Shown here one piece after another: positions 1-10,906 of a stretch of 64,000 nucleotides of DNA. Both the position numbers and the translations under genes were made by a program. The stretch spans positions 28,862,501 through 28,926,500 of the forward strand of contig OX327690.1 in assembly GCA_946807835.1 (NCBI GenBank). Reading direction: 5' to 3'. The DNA comes from Ailanthus altissimus. Lineage: Eukaryota > Streptophyta > Magnoliopsida > Sapindales > Simaroubaceae. Numbering within the stretch: position 1 is the first letter of the stretch; every line of letters begins with the position of its first letter. A model generated the notes under the pieces. It searched no databases and was not told the origin of the DNA. It saw only the letters and a list, made by a program, of their open reading frames with translations.

Positions 1-281
1 GAGAACTAACAACCTCAGTTCGCTTTCTTGCCTTATGTATGTGCTCATCTGATGTCTCAAACCCGACCTTGTGGTCAAGCACCGGCTTGACAGAAGGGAG
101 CTCTCATACTTAGTTGGAAAGCAAGATTTGATACTAATACTAACCTCTTTATCTTGCAGTCTCACACGTGATCTGTTGATGTAGCATTCATTCTCTGACT
201 ACTAATTGAATTCTTATGGTGACTTTGTATTCATAATTCTCATCAGCGCCTTCTGCAATTTCTTTTGTTTAAAATTCACAG
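1..281 (+). other. Intron of CUL4 upstream of the first visible exon
   Basis: No reading frame here continues the cullin protein. The stretch ends in a T-rich tract and a CACAG acceptor just before the first recognisable cullin codons at 282. It is therefore read as intron; the earlier exons lie outside the window. Confidence 0.7.
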
Positions 282-2045
282 GATGTTGAATTATCAAAGG
301 AGATTAATGAGTCTTTCAAACAATCATCTCAGGCAAGGACGAAACTCCCATCAGGGATTGAGATGAGCGTCCATGTCTTGACAACAGGGTAGGTTGAGGT
401 CCTAAAACCATATTTTAGGAACATAGTTATAATATATCACTCAATGTTCCGGAGTAATTTTATATGTTGTTGGCTGGCTGGCATGCAGGTACTGGCCCAC
501 ATATCCTCCCATGGATGTTAGGCTTCCTCATGAACTGAATGTTTATCAGGTTTGGTATAAGCTGAAGATGGTCATTATTTATAGTGTGGGGACTATGCTA
601 TGTATGTTGGTATGACACATGTCTCTGATTTTGCTACAGGACATCTTTAAGGAGTTCTACTTAAGCAAGTACAGTGGAAGGCGCTTAATGTGGCAAAATT
701 CATTAGGTCACTGTGTGTTAAAAGCCGAGTTCCCAAAAGGTAAAAAGGAGCTGGCAGTTTCCCTATTTCAGGTTGGTTTCATACCTTGACGGTGCATTTC
801 TTTTTCTTATGCTCTCCATTCCAATGTTTAATTAATGCCACCAGCAACCGCAAATCCTAATATTAATGTGCTCTTGCTTTTTTCTTTTTGGCTCTCCAGA
901 CAGTTGTTTTGATGCTCTTTAATGATGCCCAAAAGCTTAGCTTTCAAGATATTAAGGATGCCACTTGCATTGAAGATAAGGAACTGAGGAGGACCCTACA
1001 GTCACTTGCATGCGGTAAAGTACGGGTCCTGCAAAAGGTGGGTGCTTGTTGATGGAGTTGTGTGATTAGTTTCTTGGTCTGATAAAATTTTTGGTTTTCA
1101 TTCTTTTTCTTTTTAATCTTCTCATTTATATTTTACAGGTGCCGAAAGGGAGGGATGTGGAGGATGATGATTCATTTGTGTTCAATGAAGTATTTACTGC
1201 TCCCCTTTATCGGATTAAGGTATGCATGAATGTTATTTTAGCAACTACAATGATGTCATGTTATCAGCTTGCATTGGCGTAACAAGAACCAAGTAATTTT
1301 GCATAAAGCAATTATTTTCCTGTTGGCTATTAACTTTTGTAAGAACTGAAATTCAATAGGATCATGATGCAGCGACATTGTGATGCACCTTTAAACTAAA
1401 CTCTTTGACTTCCATTAACATGTTACTTGACCCCATATTTTCTTTGGTTGCAGGTAAATGCAATCCAGATGAAGGAAACGGTGGAGGAGAATACTAGCAC
1501 CACTGAAAGAGTATTTCAGGACCGTCAATATCAGGTTCATATATGCTTTTACTTCATCTTGATAACCTGCGTTTAAATAACATCCCATATGTTTAACGGA
1601 ACTGTGAGCTCACCAGGTGACTTATTTATCTACTATTGGATATGTTTCAGGTTGATGCTGCAATTGTTCGGATAATGAAGACTAGGAAAGTGCTGAGTCA
1701 CACACTTCTAATAACTGAACTCTTCCAACAGGTAAACCTATGTTCCATTTTAAGTTTTGTTTTCTGTGTAGTTTAGATCTCTGTATGTGCCCGAGGCCTT
1801 CACCACTGTCCAATTGGGTTAATCCGAATACCCATCTTCATCTCTTCTCGCCTGGGAAATATTTGATTAAAAATACCCTTATGGTGTATGGATGAAATAT
1901 GAGATGTGAAAAATTTGTATATGTTTTGTTGGGACAGCTGAAATTCCCGATAAAGCCAGCTGATCTGAAGAAAAGGATTGAGAGCCTCATTGACAGGGAG
2001 TACCTGGAGCGGGACAAGAACAATCCTCAGATATACCTGGCCTAG
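282..2045 (+). CDS. CUL4: Cullin-4 (CUL4), C-terminal eight exons, 5'-truncated by window edge
   Basis: CUL4 is the scaffold of nuclear CUL4-DDB1 E3 ubiquitin ligases, which act in light signalling, DNA repair and development. Exons read from GT-AG borders and frame: 282-388, 489-549, 640-771, 900-1037, 1139-1219, 1454-1534, 1651-1731 and 1938-2045 (stop TAG). They sum to 789 nt, 262 residues, in one open frame. The protein starts at the [11 protein letters not shown] segment, runs through the cullin-homology domain ([17 protein letters not shown]), and ends in the Nedd8 domain. That domain carries IVRIMKTRK, with the conserved neddylated lysine at codon 1678-1680, and a winged helix. The match to plant CUL4 from memory is near identity. 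One oddity: the C terminus reads QIYLA where I recall QIYNYLA in other plants, so two residues may be missing. The gene converges on the small OEP7-like gene. Confidence 0.93.
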
Positions 2046-2930
2046 TCCCATTTATTTACACACTAAATGTTTTTTGTGTCAATGACATGGGAACTCCATA
2101 CGTCTCCTTTGCATACTTCCCTCTGTCAGGTTAATGTACAGAAAGTTGTAGTTTTTACTTAATTTTCTTCAAAGTCAACATTGTAATTGTAAAGCATACT
2201 TGGCCTTTGTTCAGTACATTACCCTTTTTTTTTTTGCCCCCATTATGGACTTTTGAGTTACTTGAAATAACTCGCATCTCATGTGTGTGTTAGTTCATTT
2301 ACATGGAATAAGTTGCAGTTCTCGATCAATGTTGAGATTCCTTATTCGAATCCCTCCAGTCCAATTAAAAAGATTTTAAAAAAAGTTAATAAATTTTTCT
2401 TTACTCTTTTGCTTACACGATTTTCTTCAGAAAATTCAACTTCAGGATTTTAAATGATTGATTTTGTTTCTACTGTCGTTAAAATATCGTTGCATTTATC
2501 GTTATTTACGAGAAGCAACAAAGCCTAAAATTGTCAGCGCCAGTTTTACAGGTTATAAATTTTACTCGCCAGGTAAAGATCAGGAAAATGGTAATGGGAA
2601 AATTTTTTTCCAGAATAATTTTAATTGTAGAACGTTCGTTAGGACACATCTTAATTGTAAAGTTTGCGAAAGAGAATAAGATAACATAATCAAAACATAC
2701 TAGAACTAGGCATTTTGTATATAATTCAGAACAGCATTTTTACAACAAAGCAAAACAAACTCAATTACACTATTACATTGCAAAAGTCGCACTGCAACGA
2801 TCACCTGACCGACGACTGGCAGAGAGACGCGAAAGAAAAGGCACTCGAAATGCAAAATCAAAATAGAAAAAGAATTCCTTTGAGATGATGATGGGAGTTG
2901 GAGGTGAATTTCAAGGGAGTCTGATTATAA
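2046..2930. other. Convergent 3' region between CUL4 and the OEP7-like gene
   Basis: This holds the CUL4 3' UTR and, from the other side, the 3' UTR of the OEP7-like gene. It is T/A-rich, with a T10 run near 2226. The only open frame (2458-2679) resembles nothing I know. No further gene is seen. Confidence 0.6.
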
Positions 2931-3161
2931 TCAGACGGTCTTAATAGCATCCGAGGAAGTGGGGGAAGCAGTAGCATCAACGGGATCTGGATTAAGAGGA
3001 GCGCGAATATTAATATCGTCGTCGGGATCGTAATCGGGATTGAGGGATCGGTCAATGGCTTCACGGCCCTTTTCGAGACAAGGCTTGCACGCCATCTCTA
3101 TGGCTATCCATCCCAAAATCACCCCCGCTATCGCTATTATCGCACTTGTTATTGCTGCCAT
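2931..3161 (-). CDS. OEP7: OEP7-like chloroplast outer envelope signal-anchored protein
   Basis: A 76-residue intronless protein. Residues 2-24 form one hydrophobic segment (AITSAIIAIAGVILGWIAIE) followed directly by a basic stretch (ACKPCLEKGREAID) and an acidic tail (DPDDD). This matches Arabidopsis OEP7 as I recall it (GWLAIEIAFKPFLDK... then DPDDFD). That family consists of small proteins targeted to the chloroplast outer envelope by an N-terminal transmembrane segment plus a C-terminal positive region, without a cleaved transit peptide. The C-terminal extension of about 25 residues rich in N, P, S and T goes beyond the short family tail. The start is the only ATG before the hydrophobic segment, and a GA-repeat leader lies just upstream. 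The call rests on segment similarity and architecture; the biochemical role of the family is poorly defined. Confidence 0.75.
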   Translation of the reverse strand: MAAITSAIIAIAGVILGWIAIEMACKPCLEKGREAIDRSLNPDYDPDDDINIRAPLNPDPVDATASPTSSDAIKTV

Positions 3162-3170
3162 TGCTCTTGC

Positions 3171-3187
3171 TCTCTCTCTCTCTCTCC
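3171..3187 (-). repeat. GA/CT microsatellite in the leader of the OEP7-like gene
   Basis: A pure CT run on the + strand, GA on the coding strand, about 10 bases before the start codon. CT/GA tracts are common in plant 5' UTRs. Confidence 0.7.
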
Positions 3188-4339
3188 TCCTCGCTCCGTC
3201 TTGTCTTGTTTAGTTCAGTTATTGAAGCAGATTTGACCATGCCAAATTTCTCATCTTTTACATGCTGCCTGGCATCACTCTCATGCATTAGCCCATAAGT
3301 ATTTTGGGCCTACTAGAGGACTCGGTTCCATATCGTTAAGCCCAATTTCAGTTTCACAGCCCAATTGTTTTTCCTCTCTTTTTTTAACTTACTACAATTA
3401 AAGAGAAGAAGCCTCTAAGCGTAACTCCCGAGTAAATATAGATTTTCGAGAGTGGGATGACTCAACTTCAACATCCTTTTATTTTATTATAGAGCCGTTT
3501 TAATTGATATAGAAATAAATGTCGGATGGAATTCTTAGGTTGGAATTTTTATTCTTGTTTTAATTTTTGGCAGCTGAAATGGGTCTTGCTCTTGCATTTC
3601 CTTCGAGAAAGCAACCAACCAATCACACCCTTTAAAGGAATCGCTTTTCGCTCTGGAGCGAAGTTGAAGCGCATAACGTAGATCAATCATTTTGTAATAT
3701 TTAATTATGATGATCATCAAATGAGGTCATTCAACCAGCTCCAAGCATATGTGAAGTGTAATGATTTGAACCTAACCTGGATCTTATCTCAACAAACACA
3801 ACCAACCGACCAGCCAACCAATCACATCAGCCTGTAAAGCAATTTGGTTCAACTAACCAATGGGTATTAAGTCTAAAACTTTCACCAATCAGTCTCGTTC
3901 TGCAGCTAGTTCAGTTGTCAGCAGAGCAATTTCTGCAACATTAAGCACTTTCCCACTTCAAAGAACAGATTGTGAAAAAAAAAGGATGAATAATGCCTGC
4001 GGATGTAACTCTTACGCACAATTTCCATTTGCATCAATTTGCAGACTTAGCTGAACACTATCGACAGAGTAGTGCTACCTTGTAATAGATAATAACTCAT
4101 TCAAAAGGGTTAACAACATTTGGAGGATTTGAATAAGGGATATGACGAGTAAACACATCCATTAGGCCAATTACTGTGAGAGATAAACAAGAAAAGAACA
4201 AAAGCTGAGCAGCTGTATAGATGATACATTCATTCTTCTAATAACACAGAGCTATTACCACTCTACAGCTTTAATAGTTTTATTTAACTACAACTTATTC
4301 AACAGCATATGAAACATGGCATTGAGGTTAATTAAAGAG
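3188..4339. other. Intergenic region
   Basis: It contains the divergent upstream side of the OEP7-like gene and the 3' UTR of the F-box gene (probably from about 4150). The open frames at 3535-3720 and 3860-4054 have no recognisable domain and no coding signature. No repeat structure stands out. Confidence 0.5.
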
Positions 4340-5548
4340 CTAAGCAAATAGAACCTGAGAGCTTGAGGGTGTCAAGTCGGATAAACTTTCCGGAGCATCA
4401 ACAACATGCCACTGTACACTGAAGCTCCATTTTTTCTCAGAGGTGCTTAACCTTGAGATATGACCCACGGCGACATGAAGATTCCGACCCACAACATAGA
4501 TTTTGCAATCACATGCATTCACCGCAAAAGGTTTGCATATCTGTTCTGGTAGCGGAGGCCCATTTATTGTTTCCCAAGAATCAGAATTTGGGTCATAAAC
4601 TTTAAGCTTCATCCTTTCAAGCTCTGAAACAACAAACAGTTGTCCATAAACCACCACACTTGAACCAGTCCACCCTTCTCTCAGTCCAACTGCCATACAT
4701 TCCCAATTATTGGTTCTTGGATCATAAACCTGACCTCTTGGAGAGACAAAGAATGGCCACAACCAGCCTTCTGTCACCAGAAGTTTCCCATTCAGAACTG
4801 CAGCATCATAAGATGCCATGTTTGTCCCCATGCTCGCAATGGAGCGCCAACTTCCCTTTATTGGATCCAAAACCTCAGCTGAATCAAGCTCAAAAAGGTC
4901 CGCACTGCTTCCTCCAGCCACATATATCATTCCGTCAATCATCCCACTTGCAAAAAATGATCTAGCTGTGATCATCTTGTTCATAACAGTCCAGCGGTTT
5001 TTTTGCATCTCGTACTTCAAGACCAAGTCAAGAGGGCAATCAACATCAGAGACCATACCTCCACACACAAATAGAGTACCCTCGCGGGGGATTGAAACAC
5101 ACCTGAATCCATGGGGACAAACCTTGTCCCTACATGGCATTGCAGGGATTGTGTGCCAAGAGTAGTGGGAAAGGTCGAGAACCTGCCACTGAATCTTTCC
5201 AGTACACTTATGGAAGGCAAAAACGAAGAGCCAAGGGTCCTTGAAACCTAGTTCCATTCTTCGAGTGAAAAACCGCTCTTTGTTACCAAGAAGTAAGTGC
5301 CATCGCTTACAAACAGCTCTGCAGGCTGCATGGCTCTCAACTGGAAGTCGGAGGAGACAATTGAGTGCAACATCATCAGGAAGACCCGGAATGAGGGGTT
5401 CTCCTTGAAGAGATGACTCTAACTCAGGTGAAGGATCCAACAAGGAAGATTGGATCACAGCTAACCTAAACTTCGGGGACAACGTCATTTGGGAATCCCC
5501 TAGCTTATGTACAGGTGCTTGTTGTGATGATAATCGAACCCTTTGCAT
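4340..5548 (-). CDS. F-box/kelch-repeat protein (At1g30090-type)
   Basis: A complete 402-residue protein in one exon. Residues 52-96 form an F-box (LPDDVALNCLLRLP ... CKRWHLLL), which should bind ASK/SKP1 in an SCF E3 ubiquitin ligase. From about 147 to 340 there are four to five kelch blades, each with the GG or analogous turn (VCGGMVSD at 161; YVAGGSSADLFELD at 209; KLLVTEGWLWPF at 255; QLFVVSELERMKLKVYDP at 303) and a W six or so residues after a YDP-type strand. These would form a substrate-binding propeller. The N terminus MQRVR..., the VCPHGFR motif and the C terminus ending in ILFA/VLFA match the Arabidopsis At1g30090 protein as I remember it, so the start at 5548 is probably right. 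The substrate is unknown. Confidence 0.93.
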   Translation of the reverse strand: MQRVRLSSQQAPVHKLGDSQMTLSPKFRLAVIQSSLLDPSPELESSLQGEPLIPGLPDDVALNCLLRLPVESHAACRAVCKRWHLLLGNKERFFTRRMELGFKDPWLFVFAFHKCTGKIQWQVLDLSHYSWHTIPAMPCRDKVCPHGFRCVSIPREGTLFVCGGMVSDVDCPLDLVLKYEMQKNRWTVMNKMITARSFFASGMIDGMIYVAGGSSADLFELDSAEVLDPIKGSWRSIASMGTNMASYDAAVLNGKLLVTEGWLWPFFVSPRGQVYDPRTNNWECMAVGLREGWTGSSVVVYGQLFVVSELERMKLKVYDPNSDSWETINGPPLPEQICKPFAVNACDCKIYVVGRNLHVAVGHISRLSTSEKKWSFSVQWHVVDAPESLSDLTPSSSQVLFA

Positions 5549-5582
5549 TTTAATTGTCTTAAGACACTAAATCTAAACAAAC

Positions 5583-6209
5583 CTATAAGAACATAGAGAC
5601 CTTTGTTCTAATATCAGATTTTTTGTTCATATTCAGCCTCAAAATGGAGTCATTACAAAACAAAAAACATGGTTAAATTCCAATCAGAGAAAAGAATCTA
5701 GTCCAGAATTTCAATTACTTATTTTCTTCACTCTTATCGCAAAAGAATAAATCCCCATACCTGAGATTATACAAGTAAAGCAACAATTCCCTTTCAACCA
5801 AAACCTCATGGAACGTGATCATGAAGCAAAAAGTACACAAAGATCTATCCTAAAATATCCAAATTCAAGGTCATACCATCAACAACCAATCAAAATTCCA
5901 GCTTGAAAAACTAAAAGCTACGTCGTTTCATCCTACAATCAACTAAAAGACACCACTAAGAACCCAGATTATAACATCAAAACAAAAAAAAAAGGATATC
6001 TAAGCTATTATAAAGAAACCAAAGGAACCAACAAAAATCCTGTTCACAAAATTTGGTAAAAATGGATTCTTTTACGGCCTAAAGAGATTGAAAATTGAAA
6101 AACAAACAGAACCCAATAAATATCTCAAACAACAAAACTCAGAAACCAAAACCCAAGTGGAAAAAACATATAAAAATATGATTTATAAACTTATGAGAAA
6201 CAAACTTAC
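5583..6209 (-). other. Probable 5'-UTR intron of the F-box/kelch gene
   Basis: On the minus strand a strong donor (AACCT|GTAAGT, at 6209) and an acceptor (TTCTTATAG|GT, at 5583) bracket an AT-rich stretch just upstream of the start codon. The leader exon would be 6210 to about 6290. Leader introns of this size are common in plants. The reading is inferred from splice signals only. Confidence 0.6.
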
Positions 6210-6320
6210 AGGTTATGGTAATAAAGGTGGCGAGTTTTTGATTAGATTTTGCTTCTGGTTTTTATTGCATAAACTGGTGATTCCCCAAAGACTATTCTTT
6301 TCTTCTTCGTCTAAGAGATG

Positions 6321-6330
6321 TTTATATAAT
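6321..6330 (-). promoter_or_regulatory. Candidate TATA box of the F-box/kelch gene
   Basis: ATTATATAAA on the minus strand, with a pyrimidine-poor leader start expected about 30 bases downstream (near 6290), upstream of the inferred leader donor. This position fits the inferred transcript. No other evidence. Confidence 0.4.
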
Positions 6331-8362
6331 TCAGTGGCAAATATGATTTCTCGATTCTGGAGGCATAATTCACACGCGTCAACAGATCGTGCTGGAGACT
6401 CGCAGGTTGGAAGGAGCTGTTTCTGTTGTCATTTTATGGAGAGTGCATTACACTCGCCGTTACTGAACGTGTGGGTAGTTCAGAGGATCATGTACGTGGA
6501 CATTTGACACGGTAGATTAAAGCTCAATCTAAAGTGCCAAACGCGTAGTTTAGGCTAATTTTGCACAATAGGATAATAACGTATGAATCCCTTATCGTTT
6601 TAATTTTCTGAGAAAATACATAAGTTCTCCATTTGTATTACTTAGGCCCCTAAACCCTTCAAAATAATTGAACTACCCTTGTAGTATTGATTTGACCAAC
6701 TTAACACTAGCTTTTTACCCCTGGTTTGTGAAAGTAACCCATCTACTTAAGTATGAGAGGATAGTTTTCTCTATATTGGAGAGTCCGGTTCAAAGTCCTC
6801 TCTCTCTCCACGAAAGAGAGTAATGAAAACAGATTTAATTCATATTAAAACTAAATTCTTGAATTGAGTCATAATAAATCTAATTTTAGTAGATTCTTAT
6901 AATTTTTTTTAATTATGAGTTTCAATAGGTTTAGAATTCAAATTCTATTCATTCAATAGGCTTAATTTATATTTCTTGTTATAAAAAAATAACATTAGAA
7001 AAAAAACTTAACAGTAAAGGGGTATTTTGACGATTTCATTGGGTTAAAGACCTTTTGATTACATATAGACAAACGCTGAGATCTAAATGTTTTTATCCCT
7101 TTGCATAATTGTGGATAATTAGGGAAAATTAGAATATATTATATTGAAAAGTAGATATAGCTATCATGACAGAGCATCAAGGAGAAGAATCATGCCAGAT
7201 CAGCGATGATTTATTTAATGAATTAAATACAACTATTTAAAATGAAATCTAGAGAGAAATATTTGAGTTTGGTTTTTGTTTCTTTTTTGTGATAAAAGCT
7301 CGGGCCGATGTGTTTATTAACCAAAATATTTAAAAGTGATACGACAAATGAAATCACAGCATTAACATATGACTATTTGAAATTATAAAATCAAAGGTAG
7401 TATTAATTAAAATGAAAAATTATTGTTTAGATAATTGTGCGTGCTTTTTACATTCACAATTATTTAAATTCAAATAAAACTAAGAGGTAATAATACTTAA
7501 TACTGATGTCACAGAAAAATTATATTTTTAGATCTCGTATATATTTTACATTGTTATATATAATGATTATGGTAAGAGATATATATAGTTAAAAATTACT
7601 TGCATTGTGTCAAAATCTTTATAATTTAAATTGATATGTATAATAATTGGGCAGATAATATTTTTTTTTCTTAGAAAAATGAGTCACTTTCGCTTAAAAA
7701 TTTCCTAAAATATACTTGTAAATTTTTTTATCTTCATTAAAATTTTTTAATAAAAAAAATCATTGCAAGTATGCAATATATGATGGAGATAATGATGCAT
7801 TATTGCAAATTGAAAAATGTTAAAATATCAACATTTCTCTCATTAGTTTTTTTGTTAATAAAAAAATCCTCTTAATTTTCATCGACTTGATAATAGTATA
7901 ATACATTTGATAGATTCTGGCTTTTTTTTTAAGAAAAAGTTATATTTATCACATAGATATTAGAGGAGGAGAAGATTCTTCTTTCTTACACATTAATTAA
8001 AGACATTTCAGAATCAAACAAGGTGATGACGACAACCATGATGATAATTAAATTCTTTTAAAAATAGAGATAAAAATCTCTTTCTTATCATCGACGTTAA
8101 TTGGACCAACATTTTGTGTGCAAAGACAAATCAAATTAAAAGTAGTGCAACCCTTTCTCAAAATCCATTTCTCGAATAAAGGCAAGGGTGAAAATATTAT
8201 GATATGAACTAATGATTATAGATACATATCTACAGAGAAAGAGTGTTTTATTATAGGAGACAACGTAATTCACTTAATTTATGATTTAATACTATTTATA
8301 ATGTACTAAAAAATTATATTACGTGCTTAAGTTGTCATTATATTTATGAGTGATGTTATTTA

Positions 8363-8382
8363 TTATATATATATATATATAT
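8363..8382. repeat. (AT)n microsatellite
   Basis: About ten uninterrupted AT units in the intergenic region. Confidence 0.9.
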
Positions 8383-8792
8383 AATGTGTCCTTTTTTTTA
8401 AAAAAAAATTACAACATATTTTATTTTTTACACCAATTGAGAGAGAAAGAGTTCAAATTTAAGTAGAGATGATGTTTGGAAGAGTTCAGCTAACTAGGCT
8501 GAGCCGTCATATATAATGTGTTTTAAATGTGAATATTTGTAATTTGTTAAAATATCATAAATCTAATTTTTAACTATAATGTTAAATTTTAATTAAAAAA
8601 TGAACCTCTCCACATTTTAACATAACCTAAAAGTCTACATTTGAGATGATTATATATATAAATAATTTAATAGGTTACATAATTTATCATATAATGAATA
8701 ATATTCTCATATATCACTGTCTAACAAATTTAATATTCTTTATATAATTTATAATATATTATATGTTCAAAAATTTAATATATTACTTAGCC

Positions 8793-8795
<3 letters not shown>

Positions 8796-8833
<38 letters not shown>
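8796..8833. repeat. (TA)n microsatellite
   Basis: About nineteen uninterrupted TA units following a short C run. Confidence 0.9.
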
Positions 8834-8836
<3 letters not shown>

Positions 8837-9309
8837 AAAGGCCAGTGAAAACCAAATCCAAAAGAATCTGCTTCAACTCCAAAACTCAACCAAACAAAAA
8901 TCCTTTTCTAAGGTCATGTTTGGCATCAGGTTATCTGTTACTCAAATTTGGTCTAATTTCATCGTTGCTGAAGTTGTGTAGTATCTGCTAGCTTGGACCA
9001 ATTTTGAAGGGGCATGAAGTCCAAAACCACACGTAAAATGGTCATTTTCTAATGGGCTATCGATGATTGTAATGAGACGCGCATTTTGTTTACTTTTTGG
9101 ATTTGATTTTTCTATTGCGTTAACAGCTCGACTCTAAAGTGAAGGAAAAGTTTGGATTGAACCTAGCTAAGAATGTATTTGACTCAGATGAATGAATTTT
9201 TATTTTATCATTTTGTAAACTTGGTTAATGATTTTTGACTGAAATAAACAAAAACACATTCTAGAGAAATGATTAAAAGTCGTTATCAAGGTAAAAGAAA
9301 CACTATTAC

Positions 9310-9984
9310 CTGCTTTTGTCGTTATGCAAAAAGTCAAATCCCATCGCGTTTCACAAAGAATTTCTGTGTTTTGGGCTATTTCTGTAACCTGCACAAACCA
9401 TACATATGATGCCATTGTGCTTTTGCAAACTCGATTCGCCCTGAATAGAAAATATTTCAGTTCAATTTTGGTTGAAAATTAAAAGAATTTACATAGTTAT
9501 AAATTACCCACATACATGGTAAGCAAATATCATAATTTAAATCTACCTGATAATTTTCAGCAACAGGCAATTCTTAAGACCAAATCCTTCAAAAATCCAG
9601 ATGCCATAAAGTGTACAACCTCAGGGCTCATTTAAATGAAATCAATGCCTTTATAGCGTGGCGACAAAGGAATCCTGGGTTGCAATGCTCGGAAACTTCT
9701 ACCATTCAATTCATATCAGTAACTGATGAAACACATTAAGTAGCAAGAACAAAACAATAATATTGACAAACAGAACATATCTATATGTGTGTATACTGTA
9801 TGCAGGGAAGAGAAGGTAATATTATCAGCATTAGAATAATTGAACAGAGTTTCGTCTCAAGAACTGGTAATATCATTTAAGCAGGCAAGAAAGTCTAAAA
9901 GAGCAATGAAATGTGCACAATACCTAGAGAAGACCTTTTCTCCCGAAAATGGCAACTGACGTGCCATGAAAATGTTCCTTCCTG
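9310..9984 (-). other. Exon-like segments downstream of the zinc-finger gene (possible ncRNA or alternative 3' exons)
   Basis: On the minus strand two segments are bounded by good splice sites. One is 9924-9984, with acceptor CTTGAACAG and donor CTCTAG|GTATTG. The other is 9310-9440, with acceptor TTTTCTATTCAG and donor AAAGCAG|GTAATA. The second stays open in one frame for its full length. The base composition is more balanced than the surroundings. I recognise no protein in them. They could be exons of a long non-coding RNA, alternative 3' exons of the zinc-finger transcription unit, or remnants of an old gene. Transcript data would decide. Confidence 0.25.
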
Positions 9985-10906
9985 CTGTTCAAGTTAATTT
10001 AGAAAAATAAATAGTTCCATTCACATCAGTTCTCAAAAGAAAATAAAAAATGATGTACTTTTGAGACAATAAAGAAATGCAATGAGAGCTAAAAAAAGGT
10101 CTTGGAAATACACTCGCAAAGTGAGTACTACTGTCGTTTGAAGAAACAGTTCAAACACGTAGAAGAGAACATTTAACATGCTTGGCGAAACCTCTATCCA
10201 TATTAACAAATAAGAGAGATAATTACTATAACTACAAATCATGTAATCGAGCCCTGAGTCTAACTTACTCTATCAATTCAATGTCCTTTATTCAATACCC
10301 ATCTGGTGAACATTTCCAGCAAACAAGCAGTAGAGTCTGGAATATATACCCTACACTGAATAATTTCCTTTGATTCAATTGTTGTGGCCAGAAGCACAGT
10401 GCACTGTGATTCGATGGTATAGTAATTAGGAAAGAATAATTCAACAAAAATAGCTAGCAAACACCTACTGTTGTGGAGAAGCAAAGATAATCCACTATAG
10501 CCATAAAATTGTGGCTACACGGTTTTAAGACATGGCATTTCCTAAACTAAATCTGGTTTCTCTGCTTTTATGCTCATCCTTATCTCCCTCGTGCTTACAC
10601 AAACTCCAGAAATCTTTATAAGCTGGTTTCTCTCATGAGCCTGAAGCTTGCCTTGAAAATATTGTTTTCAGAGTTCCTAATCAAAATTCTACTCGAATAA
10701 GAAAAATTTGACCCATAGCCTAATCAGACCCGGCAAAGAAGTTTCCTAAAATTAAATTTCTCAAGACAAATAGACCCAAACTGAAATTCAAGTCAGATAT
10801 GATAGAGAATAGAAATAGTTTGTTTCTCAAGAAAAATGAACTTTCACGTGCTATACTTTAACTATACCCTTTATTGTTTTATTTATTATAAAAGGCAGGT
10901 ACAGAG

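Larger units (their letters stand above)
6510..9199. other. AT-rich intergenic region, no gene seen
   Basis: Very AT-rich, with no open frame longer than 60 codons and no family resemblance. It holds two AT microsatellites (listed separately) and scattered poly-T/poly-A runs. At 6780-6815 a B-box-like GGTTCAAAGTCC occurs, but no clear A box precedes it. Confidence 0.5.

Noticed and set aside
4660..5165. Plus-strand ORFs of 101 and 115 codons
   Set aside because: They are antisense shadows of the F-box/kelch gene.
6088..6507. 139-codon plus-strand ORF
   Set aside because: It overlaps the inferred leader and promoter of the F-box gene on the other strand, has biased K/N composition and no domain.
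6780..6815. Possible tRNA-derived SINE or tRNA gene with GGTTCAAAGTCC
   Set aside because: No convincing A box, no cloverleaf and no flanking direct repeat.
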